A stretch of DNA of 64,000 nucleotides from Numida meleagris. Taxonomy: Eukaryota > Chordata > Aves > Galliformes > Numididae. Both the position numbers and the translations under genes were made by a program. Of the stretch, positions 44,831-59,200 are shown piece after piece. Location: NCBI RefSeq assembly GCF_002078875.1, contig NC_034411.1:4987180-5051179 (forward strand). Reading direction: 5' to 3'. The notes under the pieces are model-generated. The model was not told where the DNA came from, made no database searches, and saw nothing but the letters and a program-made list of their open reading frames with translations. Within the stretch, counting starts at the first letter, position 1, and each line of letters starts with the position of its first letter.

Positions 44831-47800
44831 TAATTGCAATGAAGGAAAATAAAAAATGAGTATTTCCCTAAAATCCCCAGGTTTTCTATTCCTTGTATCT
44901 TGAATTGGTTGGTGATACCCTTGTCAATACTTACGGCCTCAGTATTTAAATCAGGATGTATTAGGTAAAGCTGATGATTTGGGAAAAAAAAATCACAGTG
45001 CAAGTTAGTTGTGACTTCTTAATGTTGCTATTTAATGAAAAAGACAATATTTTGCTTTTAAAAAATTCTAGTTAGAATGAAAAAGTAACATCTGCAAGAT
45101 AGAAACCCACTGCAGCATAATACCATCTTATTACTATGCGTGCTACTCTGCTTACAGGTTATTGTCAATATACAGCGTCTACTGGCAAGGAAGCTTTTGT
45201 TTGTCATGGGAACAAAATGATTGCTCCTCATTTTTCCTGACTGCTGAGTTCTTTTAGCAAAAAGCATTTTTATCCGGGAATAAATATTGATTCTCTCTTT
45301 TTCTCTCTCTGAGAAAATTAATATAGTAAGAGTTAGATTTACCCAGGTGAGGGAAGGGCAGCTCAAGGCCCAGCAGGCTTCTTAAAGCCGTGATACTGGC
45401 CAGCGTGCAAGAAGCGTCTTCATTGCCCCTGGGTCAGCATGTACATGCTAGTTCTTGTGAAGAGCATCTCCTAGGGCAAGGCAAGGGAAGGTCTGTAGCA
45501 GTAGAACTGCAGGCCTTCCTTTTTTTCAGCCAGAAAGGACCGCGGTCTATTTGCCTTCATTTACATCCTCTTCTCTTCTGAGCTGTTCTGTACCCTAAAA
45601 GTAGGTGGTCTCAATGAAACAAAGGGCAGTAATGCGTTGCGCTTTCCAGAGACAGCCATGGGAAATACATAAAGATTTGCATTTCTTTGTGCTGGTTTTT
45701 AGCGTGCAGAAATCCTTATCTCAGTGCTTTGGGGGCAAAGCAGAGAGGTTAGGAATAGCTGGGTCGTCCCTTTGTAAACAGGCTGAAAATGTGGAGGTGA
45801 GAATGCAAAGGTTGAGATAATGCATGGGAATAAGTTTGTGGAACGTGCATTGGTGTAGCCAGCCTTCAGCTGCTGGGGGGTTGCTCAGTGCTGGGGAGGG
45901 ATGCAGTGGTGTGTTCTTGCTAGACACCTTGAAAGAGCAGGCAAGAGCTATGGGAAGGCTTGGGCAGGTTTCTTGATAGAACCGCACACTGGCACTTCCT
46001 CTGCAGGTTTCTTAAGATGATGCTGGCATGGGAAACAACTGGTCGTTTGCAGATGACAACCTGTGCCTACTGCTCTCCTAGTGTTTGATATCAGCCTGCA
46101 TCCGTGCACGCCACTATGAGATTGAGTGCAGCTGACTGGGTGGCTGTAGAAATTATGCCTTGCACGCGCAAGATTTTTGCTCCCCTAACTCCAGAATTAA
46201 CTTTCATTACTCAGTTAACAATTAGAACACATAGCTAAGATTCCCAGGTTCTCTTCAGAGAGTAATACATGTAGTGCCTTCCTTCTGCTGCTATAAAAGC
46301 AACAATTAGCATTCTAATAAATTAGGTTGGGGGAATTTATTGCAACGTGATAAGCTTTGATATTTGTAAAGTCTGTGTCAGCTACTGATACACTGAATAT
46401 TATTGTGAAACCCTTTTTTGGATGTTTGTACGCTGGACCCTTGTCTTTGTATCACAGCATTGGCCATTGCCTCAATAAAACATTTTTGAAGAAATGAAGG
46501 AAAATGATAAGGATCGTCCATCTCCAGCAGAATGTTAATTGTCTGTCTCCAGCATGATGCTATCACACTTTTGTTCCACAGTCAGCACCATTGAATTTGG
46601 TTCGAGTTTTTGTTTAATTTAATTTTTAATTTTTGAGTGTATTTTTTTAAACACAATTAAGGAAAAAAAAAGGCATAAAAATAAACCTCCCACACTTCTG
46701 TGCCTCAGACAAATCATAATGCTGCCACTGACCTTATGAGAAGAGGATTCTTGGAGAAGATTTGAAGCTGAAATGGGGCTTTCAGATGGCCTGCATTAGT
46801 TATCCTCAAGGGAATGCATTTCCCAAGGGGGAAACTACTGTTAAACTGATGTTTTGTGAGATTTTGTACTGATGTCAAACTTTGTTCTGCTGCATGAAGG
46901 AACACAATTAAAACACCAAAATAGCAGAACAGAAGCAGCGGAACTTTGTTGAACTTGTAGATGTTTCCACACAGGTGATTAAAATTTGATAGGAGTGTTT
47001 GAGGCATGTCCATGCGAGATGTGAGAAAAACAAGCCTTAAGCAAGTTAGCAATTTCCCTCAGAAGGATTTTATCCAGAGGAAAGGCAATATTTGTGTGCA
47101 ATAGCAGCTGGGTATTTTTAGAATTACTTTAAGTTCTTTCATAGTAAGCCTCTGCACCATTAGAGAACAGATATGAATCAGATAAGGTAACAGTTTGTCC
47201 CATTTGTCTGAAGTGGTCTTCCAGGATAAAGCTACTGTTTCTTTCCTTCTAAATGCGGTACTCATTTGGGAGTAAATTAATTAAGACTGTCGTTCTGCAG
47301 TCGTGACATGGTGAGGCACTCGGGGTCTCCGTGTAAAAAGTACAGGTACATCAGAAAAATGAAAGTGTTTTTCCTAGCGGTTCTAGAGCTGTTACACGAT
47401 ACTTTAAATAAATGACTTAATTCCATGTTCAGAATACCCAAAGGTATCATATTGTATTATTGTTGTTATTAACTCAGATGGCAGCAGTTCACAAGCTCTT
47501 TCCTCATTTGAGAGCCTTCTCTCACGAGACATGAGGATGGTCTCTGTGTGCTGTGCCCTACCTGGTTTTCTGTTTTATCCTTATTTGTGACTGGAACAAA
47601 TAAAGATGAACATAACCCATGTCAGTCAGACACAGATGCCTCACGTGGTGTCCTTCAGTGATCCGTACTGATGGACAGGATGTACTGGGGGGTTTTCTCA
47701 GTGGGAACACGATACGGATTGCTTAGTTATTCTGTACATGCTGGAAAACTGGGTGGTTTCCCTGTTCTTCTTTGAGTGGAGATCAAAAATTCATGCAGCA

Positions 47801-50800
47801 GAAAGGTTAAGACTGCCAGTAATTGAAACGCTCAGTTTCGACAGCAGAATTGCACGTGAGCTTTTCAGCGAGTTGTAGACAACCCATGACTTGATGTCTG
47901 CATCTGTTTAAGCACAATTACTTTCTGTGCTTTTTTGAGTTATCCTGTCATTTTCTGCTGAAGTGTTTTTTAGCTCTAAAATGAACCTAATTGCAAAACC
48001 ATTTCATGTAACAATATTGAATGTGAAGGTATGTGTTTCTGCATAGCTGTTCTTGTGTATGAATTCCTCGCAATACTATCTCAGTGGGGTGGATGGAAAA
48101 TCAAGTGCTGAATCTTTTAAAAAAAACGCATTTGAATGCTTTCCTCAAGTAGTGATTATGAGGAATGAATATAGCCAGAGCTTAATCATAAACTTTTCCC
48201 TTTCCTGACAGTACTGACATTTACTTGTTTCTGCACAAATAGATGAATCACAGCTAATGATTTATTTTGATCGTTTATAGTGTTAATGCAAAACTAAATC
48301 TCATGTATTTTGACCTCTAGATTAGCTGGACTGAAAGCCTAAAAGCTGCTGTTTTGCAGAACTGTGACACTGCTCTACAAGCTGCTTCATTCAGCAGGCT
48401 TCAGCCTGGGGTAACAAGCCACTGGTGCACCCCGGGTGACTGCATGCAGAGGGAGTGTAGGGGACAATCCATCATCCAAAGGACATTTGCTAGCACTTAG
48501 TGCTGGAAGCTGAGCATTTAGTAACACTTTTCTTTCACGTGAAGGTTTATCTATGGCTCCTGCTATGAGTGATATTCGGTAGGAGAGGGTGATCCCAGTG
48601 CGTCTGACTCATATTGAGTGTCTTAGTGGACTTTCCAACAGGACACCTGCACTCGTGGCTGCTTGTCATCCGAAATATCCTCCATTTGAGTGAGAAAGGG
48701 AAATGGGTATGTGAAAGAGCAAAGAACTGAACTGAAGAACTTTTCACAGAGGATGGAGAATGGTGGCACTGCTCAGGATAACAACTTCAGCTCTGATTTT
48801 CTTCCTCCCACTGCAACAAGGCATCTGTATTCTCTGCAGGGTGCAGCCAGCCTGCGGGAAGCTTTAGTTCCTGGAAACCATGAGGACGTCAGCAGATCAT
48901 TTGGGAAACTGAAGATGCATCAGGGCTGGACTTGCGATAACCTGTTTTCAAAGAAAAAAGAGGGTGGAAGGATGGTGAAGGGGAATGGTGGGAAGAACAC
49001 GAGGAAGAACTTAGGTATACTTCCATCTGCAGTATTTTTAAGGTAATACTGCTGTGGTATCATGTGCCACAAGCTGCCAGCCAGCTGTAACATCAGATCT
49101 TTGCATCCATTTCACATGCAAAAGTCAACTTGCAGATGGCTGGCACTTCACAGGGGTCACTGGCAGTAGTGAAGGAGTAAGACTGAACGTTTCTGGGCTG
49201 AGATTAGCTGAAGTCTTCTCTTATCATACAATGGCTCATTATACAATAGTATTCAGGCAAATGTGTATAGTCTAACAGTCTGTCAATTATTTTGTCGAGC
49301 AATCAGACTCCACATTTTGTGCTGGAGAAACAAATGCCTTTTTCAATTACTTTAATATGCTACATTCTTTAAATTAGATGGTCTATAGGCAGCATATAAA
49401 CAGCACTCTCCAATATTATTTCAGAAAATGAATAGCATGTGTGTTCCCTCTGCTAATCTACAAGAGAAACTGCCGAGTGACATAGGTTCTTGCTATTTGC
49501 TTCCATATGAACTGCTCTGAGCAAGTGTCCCTAAGAAATGCACACTGACTGCATTCTGGCTTGTAGAAGGCCGTGTGTCTATTTGACATGTTCTCAGTGG
49601 AGAATTGCTTATCCATGCCCGATCCTGACTGGTTTCACCTTCCAAAAGAAACTAGCATAGGTCAAATGTTGGCAAGATGGATTGAAAAGTGTTTCCAGCT
49701 GATGGAAATGCTTTTGGTAACAAAGTGGAGGAATTTGAAATCTAATCTGTTCTCAGTGGAAAAGCAGCAAATAGTCGTTGTTTCAACACTTACAAGCTAT
49801 TCTAGTATCTAAAGTGCTGACATACGTGAGTTTTGCAAATAGCAGACACCAGGAATCAACTAATTTTGTGTGAATGGTACAAATACAAAATATCTTCTAT
49901 AATGGACTGCAATATGCCAAAAGAACTTTCTTGTTTACTAGTTCACTGCAGTGCTAATGGCGACGCTTGTATGTGAATGTCTCCAGACTCTTCCTTCTCC
50001 AGCTGTTGTGTTCATTGTCTTTGGCATTCCTAATTTCTCAAGTATTTCCCTTCCTAAATGCTTACTTTCCCTTGCATAGTTGAACTTTTCCATCCTTTAT
50101 TTCAATGTTTTTTATTGCCAGCATTCATTTGTAGCCCATCTGAATGTATATTCACTCTTGCCTGTTTGCTGTGTTCAGGTTCTTCTGGATTTCTTCACAG
50201 GCAGTTCCCGTGTTGTCAGAATTCTGAGGGAAATGCATGTTCTTGGTGGTTACGCATTCCTCTGCATGTGAGCTGAGGAGAAGAATGTTCCTTACTGGGC
50301 AAAGTCTGTGTTATTCTTCCTTAATTTTGGTAGCTGTTTTTCTTTGTCTTCCGTTCCCTCCATTTGTCTCTGACTGTAAGCGCAGTGCAAGTCAGAGTTA
50401 GGCCCAAGTGTGTGCTAGGTTTCCTGCTGAAATACAGAATAATGATGGAGATGTGAGTCACAGACTGAGTAACGCTTGGCACAACACCGAAGAAAGTACG
50501 TATCTTTCTTTATTATAATTTTCCTCTTATTTCTTCCATTGCTTGTCCTTTTTTTTTTCCCATTTGTACCTCTCCTAACTCATATATAAAATTAATTAAC
50601 ATACATATTATAGGAGATCTTTAACTGAGCATGGCTGCCTTCTCATCTCCCTAAAACAGGGTGCTTCTTAGGAATAAGAATTGCACCCTTATCCACACCA
50701 AGCACCTCTCTTAAGCATAGCTGGAAGCTGCTTCGTGGATTTGGAGAGGCCATCCCATGTCCAGGAGAAAAAAAAAATGGAAAAAAACAGAGGACCTGAC

Positions 50801-52458
50801 CTGAGTAGGAGCATGAAGCTGCCTCTAAGGGCTCTGCAGGGGTAATGGAACCTCTTGTTTCTGCCACCACCCTTTGCTTATCACAGGTTTCTGAGTCCAG
50901 CTGGCCTGTGTAAATTTCTAGCATAAATTCAGTACTAGATGAGGCAAGGAGTCTTTACAGCTGTTTTGGTGAAATCTTTTAAAATTTCATTTCCCCTGAC
51001 CAGGGCAGTCAGCAGAGACAGATTTCTGTAATAAGGAAACAGTCGTGTTTGACTGTCTGAGCAAATTCTTCCACTACCAATTGACTACTGAGATTAAGTG
51101 GAATTTCTAACAAATCCTGTTACAATGGGTCAAGCACCACGTCTGCGGTTGTGCTTATTTTTGTGAAACCTTGGTAGGGATTTATTTTAGCACAACTATT
51201 TTATAATGCTTGGAATATGTTCATACTTCGGATTGCTGCTACTATAGATAATGGATGACTACTTAGTTAATGTTTGACGGCGGTTACAATGCACATCTCC
51301 CAAAGTTAAGTGTCCTTATGTCTTTATATGAGAACTGACCTTCAGGGATGGTAAACATATTGTTTGGCAACAAGTTAATTACAGACTTTATCTTCCAAAA
51401 ACATTCATGTCACGGGTGGGATAATTAAGATGTCCTTGCAAGGGAAAAAAAAAGTTCTTGAGTTATAGTAGTGTTCCAAAGTAGGTGTTAGAAACCGAGG
51501 TCACACCAGTATTACAAGGGCTGTGTACTCACGTTATTTTGTCTAAATAATTCTCCTCTTCAGGCTATAAAAATGAAAGATGGACTTAACTGATGTGTAT
51601 GGCAATATATTCTGTAAGCCTGTGAAAAAAAACAAAAGGATCTGGGTCTTGCAGGAGTATGATGGGCAGGCAGAACTGATTGTGTTTGGTTTACTGCAGG
51701 ATTGATTGCTAGGGTTTATTTTGTTTTTCTCCCCTTTCCTCCTTCTAAGGCCCGAATCTTTTGTTAAGTGCCTAGGATCGCGTTGGCCCTTTCTGATTTT
51801 GTAATGTGAACTTCGTGGTGATAAATAGCTAATTATTTGCAATTGAATTAGGCTATGAATTTCAATATGACAGAAACAGATGTACCGGTGATTACCTTCA
51901 GTGCATTGCTCGGGGGATCCACGTTTGACATAATATAAATACATTCCTGAAATGTTATTTCTGAAGTGGGATAGTACAGCTATTGAAGAATCTTATTGAG
52001 GGGTTAGTGAATATCCTCCAGACCGCCGAATCTCAGATACAGAGTGTGTTCTGTGTTGTTGTGTTTTTCTCAGGAAGAATTCAGGGAGGGAGGAGTATTC
52101 ACTGCTGGGAACTGAAGTTCTTGTTCAGGAGCATTGCATCTCTAAGTGCAGGCATGTGGTTTCAGTCCAATTTGGATATATTTTTCACACTACACATTCA
52201 TAGGGGACACTGACTGCTTTCCAAAGCTTAAGTCCCTAGAGGTGCACAATGTGGTGGAATGAAATTGTTGTCAGCAAGATTCCCAACTACATGCAGTGCA
52301 ATTTTGTAGATGGAACTTAAATGAGAGACTTTGTCAGCTGATTGAATTACATACATTGTGATGAAGCAGGTTAACTATCCCAAAGTGTCTTTGTGTTAAC
52401 ATGGAACTAACAATGACTACACACTAATGTAATTTTAAGATTCAATTTGCAATATCCT
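44831..52458. other. 7.6-kb single-copy noncoding stretch
   Basis: No gene, RNA or interspersed repeat recognised. AT-rich low-complexity sequence lies at about 46605-46690. Frames reach at most 133 codons (51543-51944, minus) and 118 codons (48690-49046, plus, hydrophilic); neither resembles a known protein, and start, splice or polyadenylation signals do not support them. Absence of CR1 throughout is consistent with the rest of the right half. Confidence 0.6.
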
Positions 52459-52494
52459 AAAACAACAACAAGAACAACAAACAAAAAACAAAAT
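52459..52494 (+). repeat. (AAC)n-like A/C repeat
   Basis: Irregular AAC and AAAC units with one G interruption. Simple repeat. Confidence 0.9.
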
Positions 52495-52685
52495 CTCTGC
52501 ATGTTCTCTTTCTCAAAATATGATTCGGGAGACCGATAGGTCTGATAATCACATAATCCTGGGCTACTGTTTTCAGTTTGTTTTTCTCTTTGGAAACCTG
52601 CAGCAGAAACAAGTCATTCCATTTTTAATAGGCAGTACAGTTTTGGACAATCAAATACCTTTAGAATGGGCATTTTTTTCTGCAG

Positions 52686-52750
52686 TAGAAGAAAAGGCTT
52701 ACAGCATTAACAAAACATTCCCCAATTATAGCCAAGATACATGGCTGCTG
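52686..52750 (+). other. possible 65-bp internal exon
   Basis: A strong acceptor (GGGCATTTTTTTCTGCAG, ending 52685) and a consensus donor (CTG|GTGAGT at 52751) bound 65 bp. One phase is fully open (EEKAYSINKTFPNYSQDTWL) and continues from a frame open since 52520. Length is not a multiple of 3. I recognise no protein and no neighbouring exon. It is the best short splice-site pair I found, but such pairs do occur by chance. Confidence 0.18.
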
Positions 52751-52756
52751 GTGAGT

Positions 52757-54754
52757 CATACCTTGAAAAACAGCAGCAAGATTATGAATGATTGAAACAT
52801 GCTCTTTGAGACCTATTTCCATGAATATATTTGTGGTTTGAATGATAATACTTAAGCAGTCCAACATTAGAGAACAATGGAAAAAAGGAGTCTAGGCATA
52901 AAGACTTTGATTGATGGAGCTATGCCAATCATGTGTAATGCGGCACTGTTAAAATACCCGTATCTAATTGATACATTAATGCTGAGTGTGTCCGGGATGG
53001 GTTTATACAAAGTGCAAGGCAATAGAATAACTCTTTGAAAATGGTTAATCTTGTGCCTGTCCCACGGACTGTCTCGAAAGTTAAACCTTTTTATGTTTGC
53101 ACTTGGGGAAAGATTGTCTACAAATACTTGGGCATGATGCACTCTTCTAAGATTCCTCCATTAGTAAATGGCACCGCAGCGTGATTCTTACTGTGCAAAT
53201 GGATTCAGGGGTCCAGAGTTTGAAATTCACCTCCATTCCAAACCCAGACATTAATTCATATTTGTTTTTGCCTTCTGCAAAACACGAGAATGAAGTCAGC
53301 TAGCTGTGTCAGGACACGGTCATCTTAAAATGAAGTTATCAGTGACCATCACGTGCACCATGCAATGTTTCTAACTTCATGTCAACCTGGTAGTTTTCAT
53401 CTGAGCAAACTGTTTGGATTTTTGTGTTTCCACTTTTTAAATATGTGGTTTCCTCTTTGATATTTTTTTTTTGAACATTCGTAATTTATTCTGTTTGTGT
53501 TGTTTATTAGATTTACTTACATGTTTTACTCAACATAAAATGGCTCGGTTGAATTTCATTTGAGGTTATTTTTCTGCATAACTGTGTGCAAATAAGTGTT
53601 CTGATAATCCTTTTCTTTTTAAATCAGCCAATTTAATACTTGCTTCTGTCACAGCTACATGGAAATGACAGACTTGACCTATTTATAAAAGCAAGATTTT
53701 TAGCATCGTGAGTTAGAGGAGAAGATAATTTTAGAGTTTTTGGAGTTTCTTTCTCAATTAGTTGCCATTAGGGATCGCTGGGGCACACATGAATGATATT
53801 TGCCTTTTAACTGTTACCTTGTGCAGTGGACGTTACAGGAATATTTTCTTCTCCTAACCCCCTAGTGCTTCCTGACCTTATTAGTGCTCTCCAGCATTTG
53901 ACTTGGAGCTGTACAGGCCTCAGCTTTGTTGCACAGAAATGACATGCGCGCTGCCAGAGCATACGGACTATTCCACTTCACGTGCATTCAGGCAATAGGC
54001 ACAGAAGTTGATTTATCTAGGACTACAGTTATTTCTAACGTGACATTTACCCCAGAACTATGTTGAGTTGTTAGCACTGGAGAAAAAGCAGTATTTTGTT
54101 AATGCTACTCTGTATTCAATGGCTTTGCTGGTGCTTGTTGCAGATGTTTCAGATTACTGTCAAAACTTCATTATCAGTGATAATGTACTAATGCAGTAAG
54201 CTGACATACGGGTTGACCGAGTGACTATTGCGATACGTAATTAGGCTGGTGTAATGTGATACGTTGCCGCTGATCCTGCACAGCCTTTACATGAAATTTG
54301 CCTGAGACTGAATTTATTTGCTGCATTGTTCCCATTCCCCGAGTGACTGCTGCCATTTTTGCAGGATTCCTGTGGGGTGATATGAATGCTTCAAGGAAAC
54401 TCCATGTTATACAGTACAAATATGTTTTCTTCCAGAGTTTCATGTAAAATTCATGTTACTGGAAATAATAATCTCGTTATAGAATTAGCAGTACATATAT
54501 CTCTGTCTAATAAATCAGATCCAAATATACCGTGTTTATATTATAAATAATACATATCCTTTCTATTACTAACGTTTACTACTGTTAAGCCATTTGAGAG
54601 CTCTGACATTGCCCAATCCCTAGCCTTGGTAAACAAAGATATTGTTTGCAAACATGTTGGTCTGCAAAGTAAGAAACTGGAATTTTAATGGATTCCTTCC
54701 AATAGCTGTCAGTTTCTTCCTCTGAGTTTGATAATTGAAGGGTTTGTGGTTGTA
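52757..54754. other. single-copy noncoding DNA, no gene seen
   Basis: No gene or repeat recognised. A TATA/MEF2-like CTATTTATAAAAG occurs at about 53679-53691 without other promoter features. Confidence 0.65.
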
Positions 54755-54781
54755 TTTTTTTTTTTTTTTTAAAAAAAAAAA
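54755..54781. repeat. T16A11 homopolymer junction
   Basis: 16 T are followed directly by 11 A, making a perfect T/A palindrome of 22 bp. It can fold back on itself or exclude nucleosomes. It may also be a site of assembly or length error. Confidence 0.95.
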
Positions 54782-56247
54782 GAAGATGGTTTCAATTATC
54801 CAAAGCTAGCGGAATGTTTAACTACCCTTCTGCTATCAGTGGACTTGTTTACATTGGGATTTTGACTAAATTGAGATTGCACATATCCAGATGTTATCTG
54901 CCCGGGTGACTTTTTCATTTGCTTTGGCAAAGAATTTGATGGTATATTGCTACCATCTCTTTGTCAGTTTTCACTTTATGTATTGCAGGCTACACTCAGA
55001 CTTTTCTTTTTTAAACGTTTTCCACAAAATTGTTAACTCCTAAGCTTCTGCTGCTCTTTTCTAAGGGTAAAACCACTGTTTTATGATAGGCTTGTCTGAA
55101 TAGTGATTATACACAGTGGAAGTTCTGAGTTGTACCCTTTGTGTGGCTATACAAGCAACCGAGCAAATGATAGGTTTTGTTGTTTACATTTCATAGCCTA
55201 TTTATTTCAGTCTCCTACACTTCGGGGATGTGATGGCATTGCTCTAAGGCTACACTGCAGCCTTGCCATTTGCCCCATGTGTGAAACATACCAATCTTAG
55301 ATTGCCCACGGGCAGCATGGGAACCAAACCGGGACTGAGAAACGCAAACATGATCCCGACTGCAGCTTTACTTTTTGGTTAACGTGAAAAAAAGCCAAAG
55401 TCCTGGACAAGCAAACCCCAAATCAAAAAGATTTCTTTTTCTGGTTGTTGTTTTCTGTCTCTGCTTTGCTGTGCTCAGGGACAATGGTGTGCCTGAAATG
55501 CATCTACACTGTAGTTTCCTTGTGTGAGATGGGAAGGGAAAAGCTCTGCACCAGAACCGTGCTCCTGCCGGCGCGCAGTGACCTATCATCCCAGCAGCTT
55601 GTGTGGAGGAGCAAAGGCTCTTCTTTAAAGTAGCCCACAGCAGAATAACTCTGGGCAGAATATCAGTGGGGAATTAGAGAAAACATTAGCCAGGGCTACT
55701 TGGAAGTAGAACTGCAGTAGTGAGAAATAGGAGTGACTGAACGAGAGGATCATTTAATTCATTACTGTAATGTCATTTTCCAGCACTGCTGGTGGTGGGG
55801 AGAGAAATTACCTGGCCTGGAAACCTGCTACCCAGAATGTGCTCGGCTGAGAAGCAGATTGAATAGAGAATTACATTTTTTATGTCTTTAGAGTGCTAAA
55901 GTGGGCAAATGCTCAAGCTCAGCAGTGATAGGGAGGAGCTGCAGCCAACAGAAACAGAGGTTCGAAAGTGTCAGATCCCAATCTCTGTCCTACAGAAGTC
56001 GTCTAATGACTTATTTTTTCACATTCAACGCCCAGGCCTTCTGATTGCAAATTAAAGAGTTCATGTTTGCACTCGCATGACTTCAGATGCATACATCTTA
56101 CACTAAATCTGAATGAAGGTCCATTTATTAGTGTTTATCCACACATGGGTAGAGTTAATCCTATTTACAGGCCTTTAAAACACTGGCTTTTTATTTTAAG
56201 GCTGGTTTATTTTAACTGCAGTATTTAACCTCAGAAATATGTTTGTG
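54782..56247. other. single-copy noncoding DNA, no gene seen
   Basis: No gene or repeat recognised; frames at most 73 codons. Confidence 0.65.
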
Positions 56248-56273
56248 TTTTTTTTTTGTTTTTGTTTTTTTTT
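56248..56273. repeat. T-rich low-complexity tract
   Basis: T runs of 5-10 broken by single G bases. Simple sequence. Confidence 0.9.
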
Positions 56274-59200
56274 CTCTCGATTGCATTTTAAAAAATATAA
56301 GGTTTTAACTCCATAAAAGCAATGAAAATGTGTATGCTCTTTTGAACATATGAATCAAGCAAATCCATGGTATAACCATACACAGCAGGATTGGAACCAA
56401 GCTGTTTTTAATTGTTGCTAATACTGTTGACTTTGGTAATGCCTAAAGGCCAGCTTTGCTTGGTCAAGTAGAAACACACAGAGATGCGTTTATAATCTAA
56501 GCAGGCAAGAGTGAGTGATGGCAGTAAAAGTTTGTGGTAAAATCCTTGAACAATTGATGTCAGAATGTGTCAGACCAGTTCCAGTTTGTATGTGGGAGGG
56601 AGATGAGAAAAGGAACGGAAAAATTGTTTATAAAGAGAAGAGATAACTTGGCACTGAAAAGGGAGAGTGTTACTGAATTGCAGAGCCGGGTCAGGGAGGA
56701 AACGTAAAGACCATACATAAAGTATGGGTCAGCAGAGTATCGAGAAGAAGATCTAAAAGAGTTGATTCCACTTTTTTCCATTGGCCTCTCTGAGGCCATG
56801 TTGGTCATGCGTACAATTTTATTTGTTTGTTTCTTTCTTTCTTTATTTTGAGAATGGAATTTTATCTTCATTGAGTGATTTTAAAAAAGGGAGCAGGGCA
56901 TGTGAACGTGGGGAAAAGCGCAGAAACTCGTGTCTTCCCTCTGTCTTTGTGATGGCAGTGATCTGGTGCTTAACATTCACTTGCATTGCTACCTTGGCAG
57001 CTATGGCCTGGGTACAAAGAAACAACATGTACAGGGGGAAATTTACTTTTCAGGTCAGCAAAGCTTCCTTCAGGAGCTCTCGGTATATCATTTCTCCTGT
57101 TTGCTCCTTGCCATGTATATAATTAATTCAGGCTCAGTGACTGCTTTTTAGCTGAGCTCAGTGTTAGCTGCTGATTCGGAGAGCAGGGCCAAGCTGTTGA
57201 CTGCCGCTCTGTTTACTGTTATCAGATGTCTTCTCAGTGACTGATAATAGTTTAACTTAAGAAAACATGGGCTCTGCTGAAAACCCGAGATTCTCCTGTT
57301 TGGGAGGTCTTGAGAAGAAGTGGGATTTAGACAAGAGCAAAAAAAAAACAGGGTTAGCTGTGGAATGAAAGTAGTTCTGAAGTTGTTGGAGGGAGCTGGC
57401 TGAGAACATGGGACAGTGGTATGTAGAAAGACATTGCAGGGGGTTCTGCTAAATTCCAGTGAACCTTGAAGAGTGAGGAAGGTTATCCTATGGGATGGAG
57501 GGATTTTATTTTTGTCTATCTAAAATAGAGGTTGCTAGGACCTCTTTTCAAAGCCATACGTTACATGTGACATCCCACTCAGGTACCTGAAGGGAGAGGG
57601 ACCGTAACCCAGTGTGCCGAGTAGGAGAGAGGTGTGAGAAAAGATCGGATTGAACCATCAGCTTGTTAATTTTTGAGGAGAGGTCTTGTGAGGGACTAGG
57701 GAAGCTGGGGGTTATCTGTGTCCGCAACTCTTGCCAGAAGAGACTGACCTGATACTTAGACCAAAGGAAACTTGAGAGCACGCGGGTACAAAGCATGTCT
57801 AGTTATAACATAAGAGCTGCAGCTGACGCTGCTTCCCAGAAAACTTGACAGGTTGAAATAACAGTGGGAGACTTATGAAAAGAGTGGAAAGAAATCTTGT
57901 ACAAAGAACTGCATGGCTGATTGCATCAGTGCCTTGATGTCAGTAAGTCTTCACCATGAGACGTGCATGAAGGCTATGGAGCATGTATACACATATGGTG
58001 GCATATTTATGTCTTATGAGGCGTCATTAACAATAACAGCGGGTTTTTTTAATAAAGACTTCTAGGAGTTATATTTCAATAAAATGATCAGTATCAACCT
58101 GTACCTGAGCACACTCGATTTTCAAAATCTAATATTCACCTCTCTGTTTCATTTCACATTTCGTTCCTGTTAAGAGGCAAATGGAATTAGATGGATGCAA
58201 GAAAGCACGAGCTGTTTTTATTTGAGGAAAGAAGGTAAATTATACAGTATGAAATGAGGAAAACTCTAAGAGGCTTCAAGCCTTAGAATCTCAATTATTA
58301 ATTACTTTGCCTCCTGAGTCTCTGAGCTGTTACAGACAAAGCAAAATGAAAAAAAATGCAGAGGTCGGGAGAGCGCTGGAGAACAGCACTCTGCAACCCA
58401 CTGTGGATCGGGAAAGACCACAGGCTGCAGGTGGAGTTCAGTAAGTGTGCTCCACTGCACTGAGCTCTTCCAGTCCCTTTCCACGGAGTGAGTTGCCTGG
58501 ACTCAGCTGGGCCTCAGTGCTGCTTCCAGGGTGGTGTGCGTGGAGATTTCCAAGCTTTGGCTGGAACTGCAAGGAAAGGCTCTGTTCCCAGATGGCTTCC
58601 TAGTGCCCCTGCTCTTTCCTTTCTCATACTCTTTTGTTTTGGGCTCTTTATGAAAATGCTGTTAATCCAGCTTCTCTAGACTAGATTCCGTATTTGTTCC
58701 ACCATTTTACAGTTGTACTCACCTATACCTATCATTATTTTCCAAAGTAAAATGGCGATCTGAGCGGTGTGATACAAATGCAGTGAGGACAAAATAACAT
58801 AAGATCACTGAATGACATTTGCTCTTACATCTAAAACAAGAGCTTAATTTCTTTACCCTTTCATACTCCTCATTTTAAATTTAATGCGTAAACTTTTCAC
58901 TGTAGTGGAAAGTGGCAAAATCAGCACATACATTCTGAATTCTTCAGAACCAGGAAGCGCTGATATTTTTCTGTTGAGTTCAGATCCTTTTTCACCTTTT
59001 CCTAAAAACGTTTCCTCAGTTAAAATTTGCTATGCTTGTCTCCAGCATGAGAATGTTGCCTTGGATCATTTGCAATGAACAGCTGCAAGGAGATCTCAGA
59101 AAGAGAGAATATGCTAAGTAAATTAGTAGTTTAACTGCACAGCAGTCAGCAGTCTTTCATCTGCGATATTGTGTGCTTGTCTCTGAATTCGGGAGTAAGT

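Noticed and set aside
48690..49046. 118-codon hydrophilic plus-strand frame
   Set aside because: Looked briefly protein-like, but no known family, no acceptor/donor or polyadenylation arrangement, and length within chance expectation for 64 kb.
55955..55970. GGTTCGAAAG resembling a tRNA B box
   Set aside because: No A box at a proper distance and no cloverleaf can be drawn.
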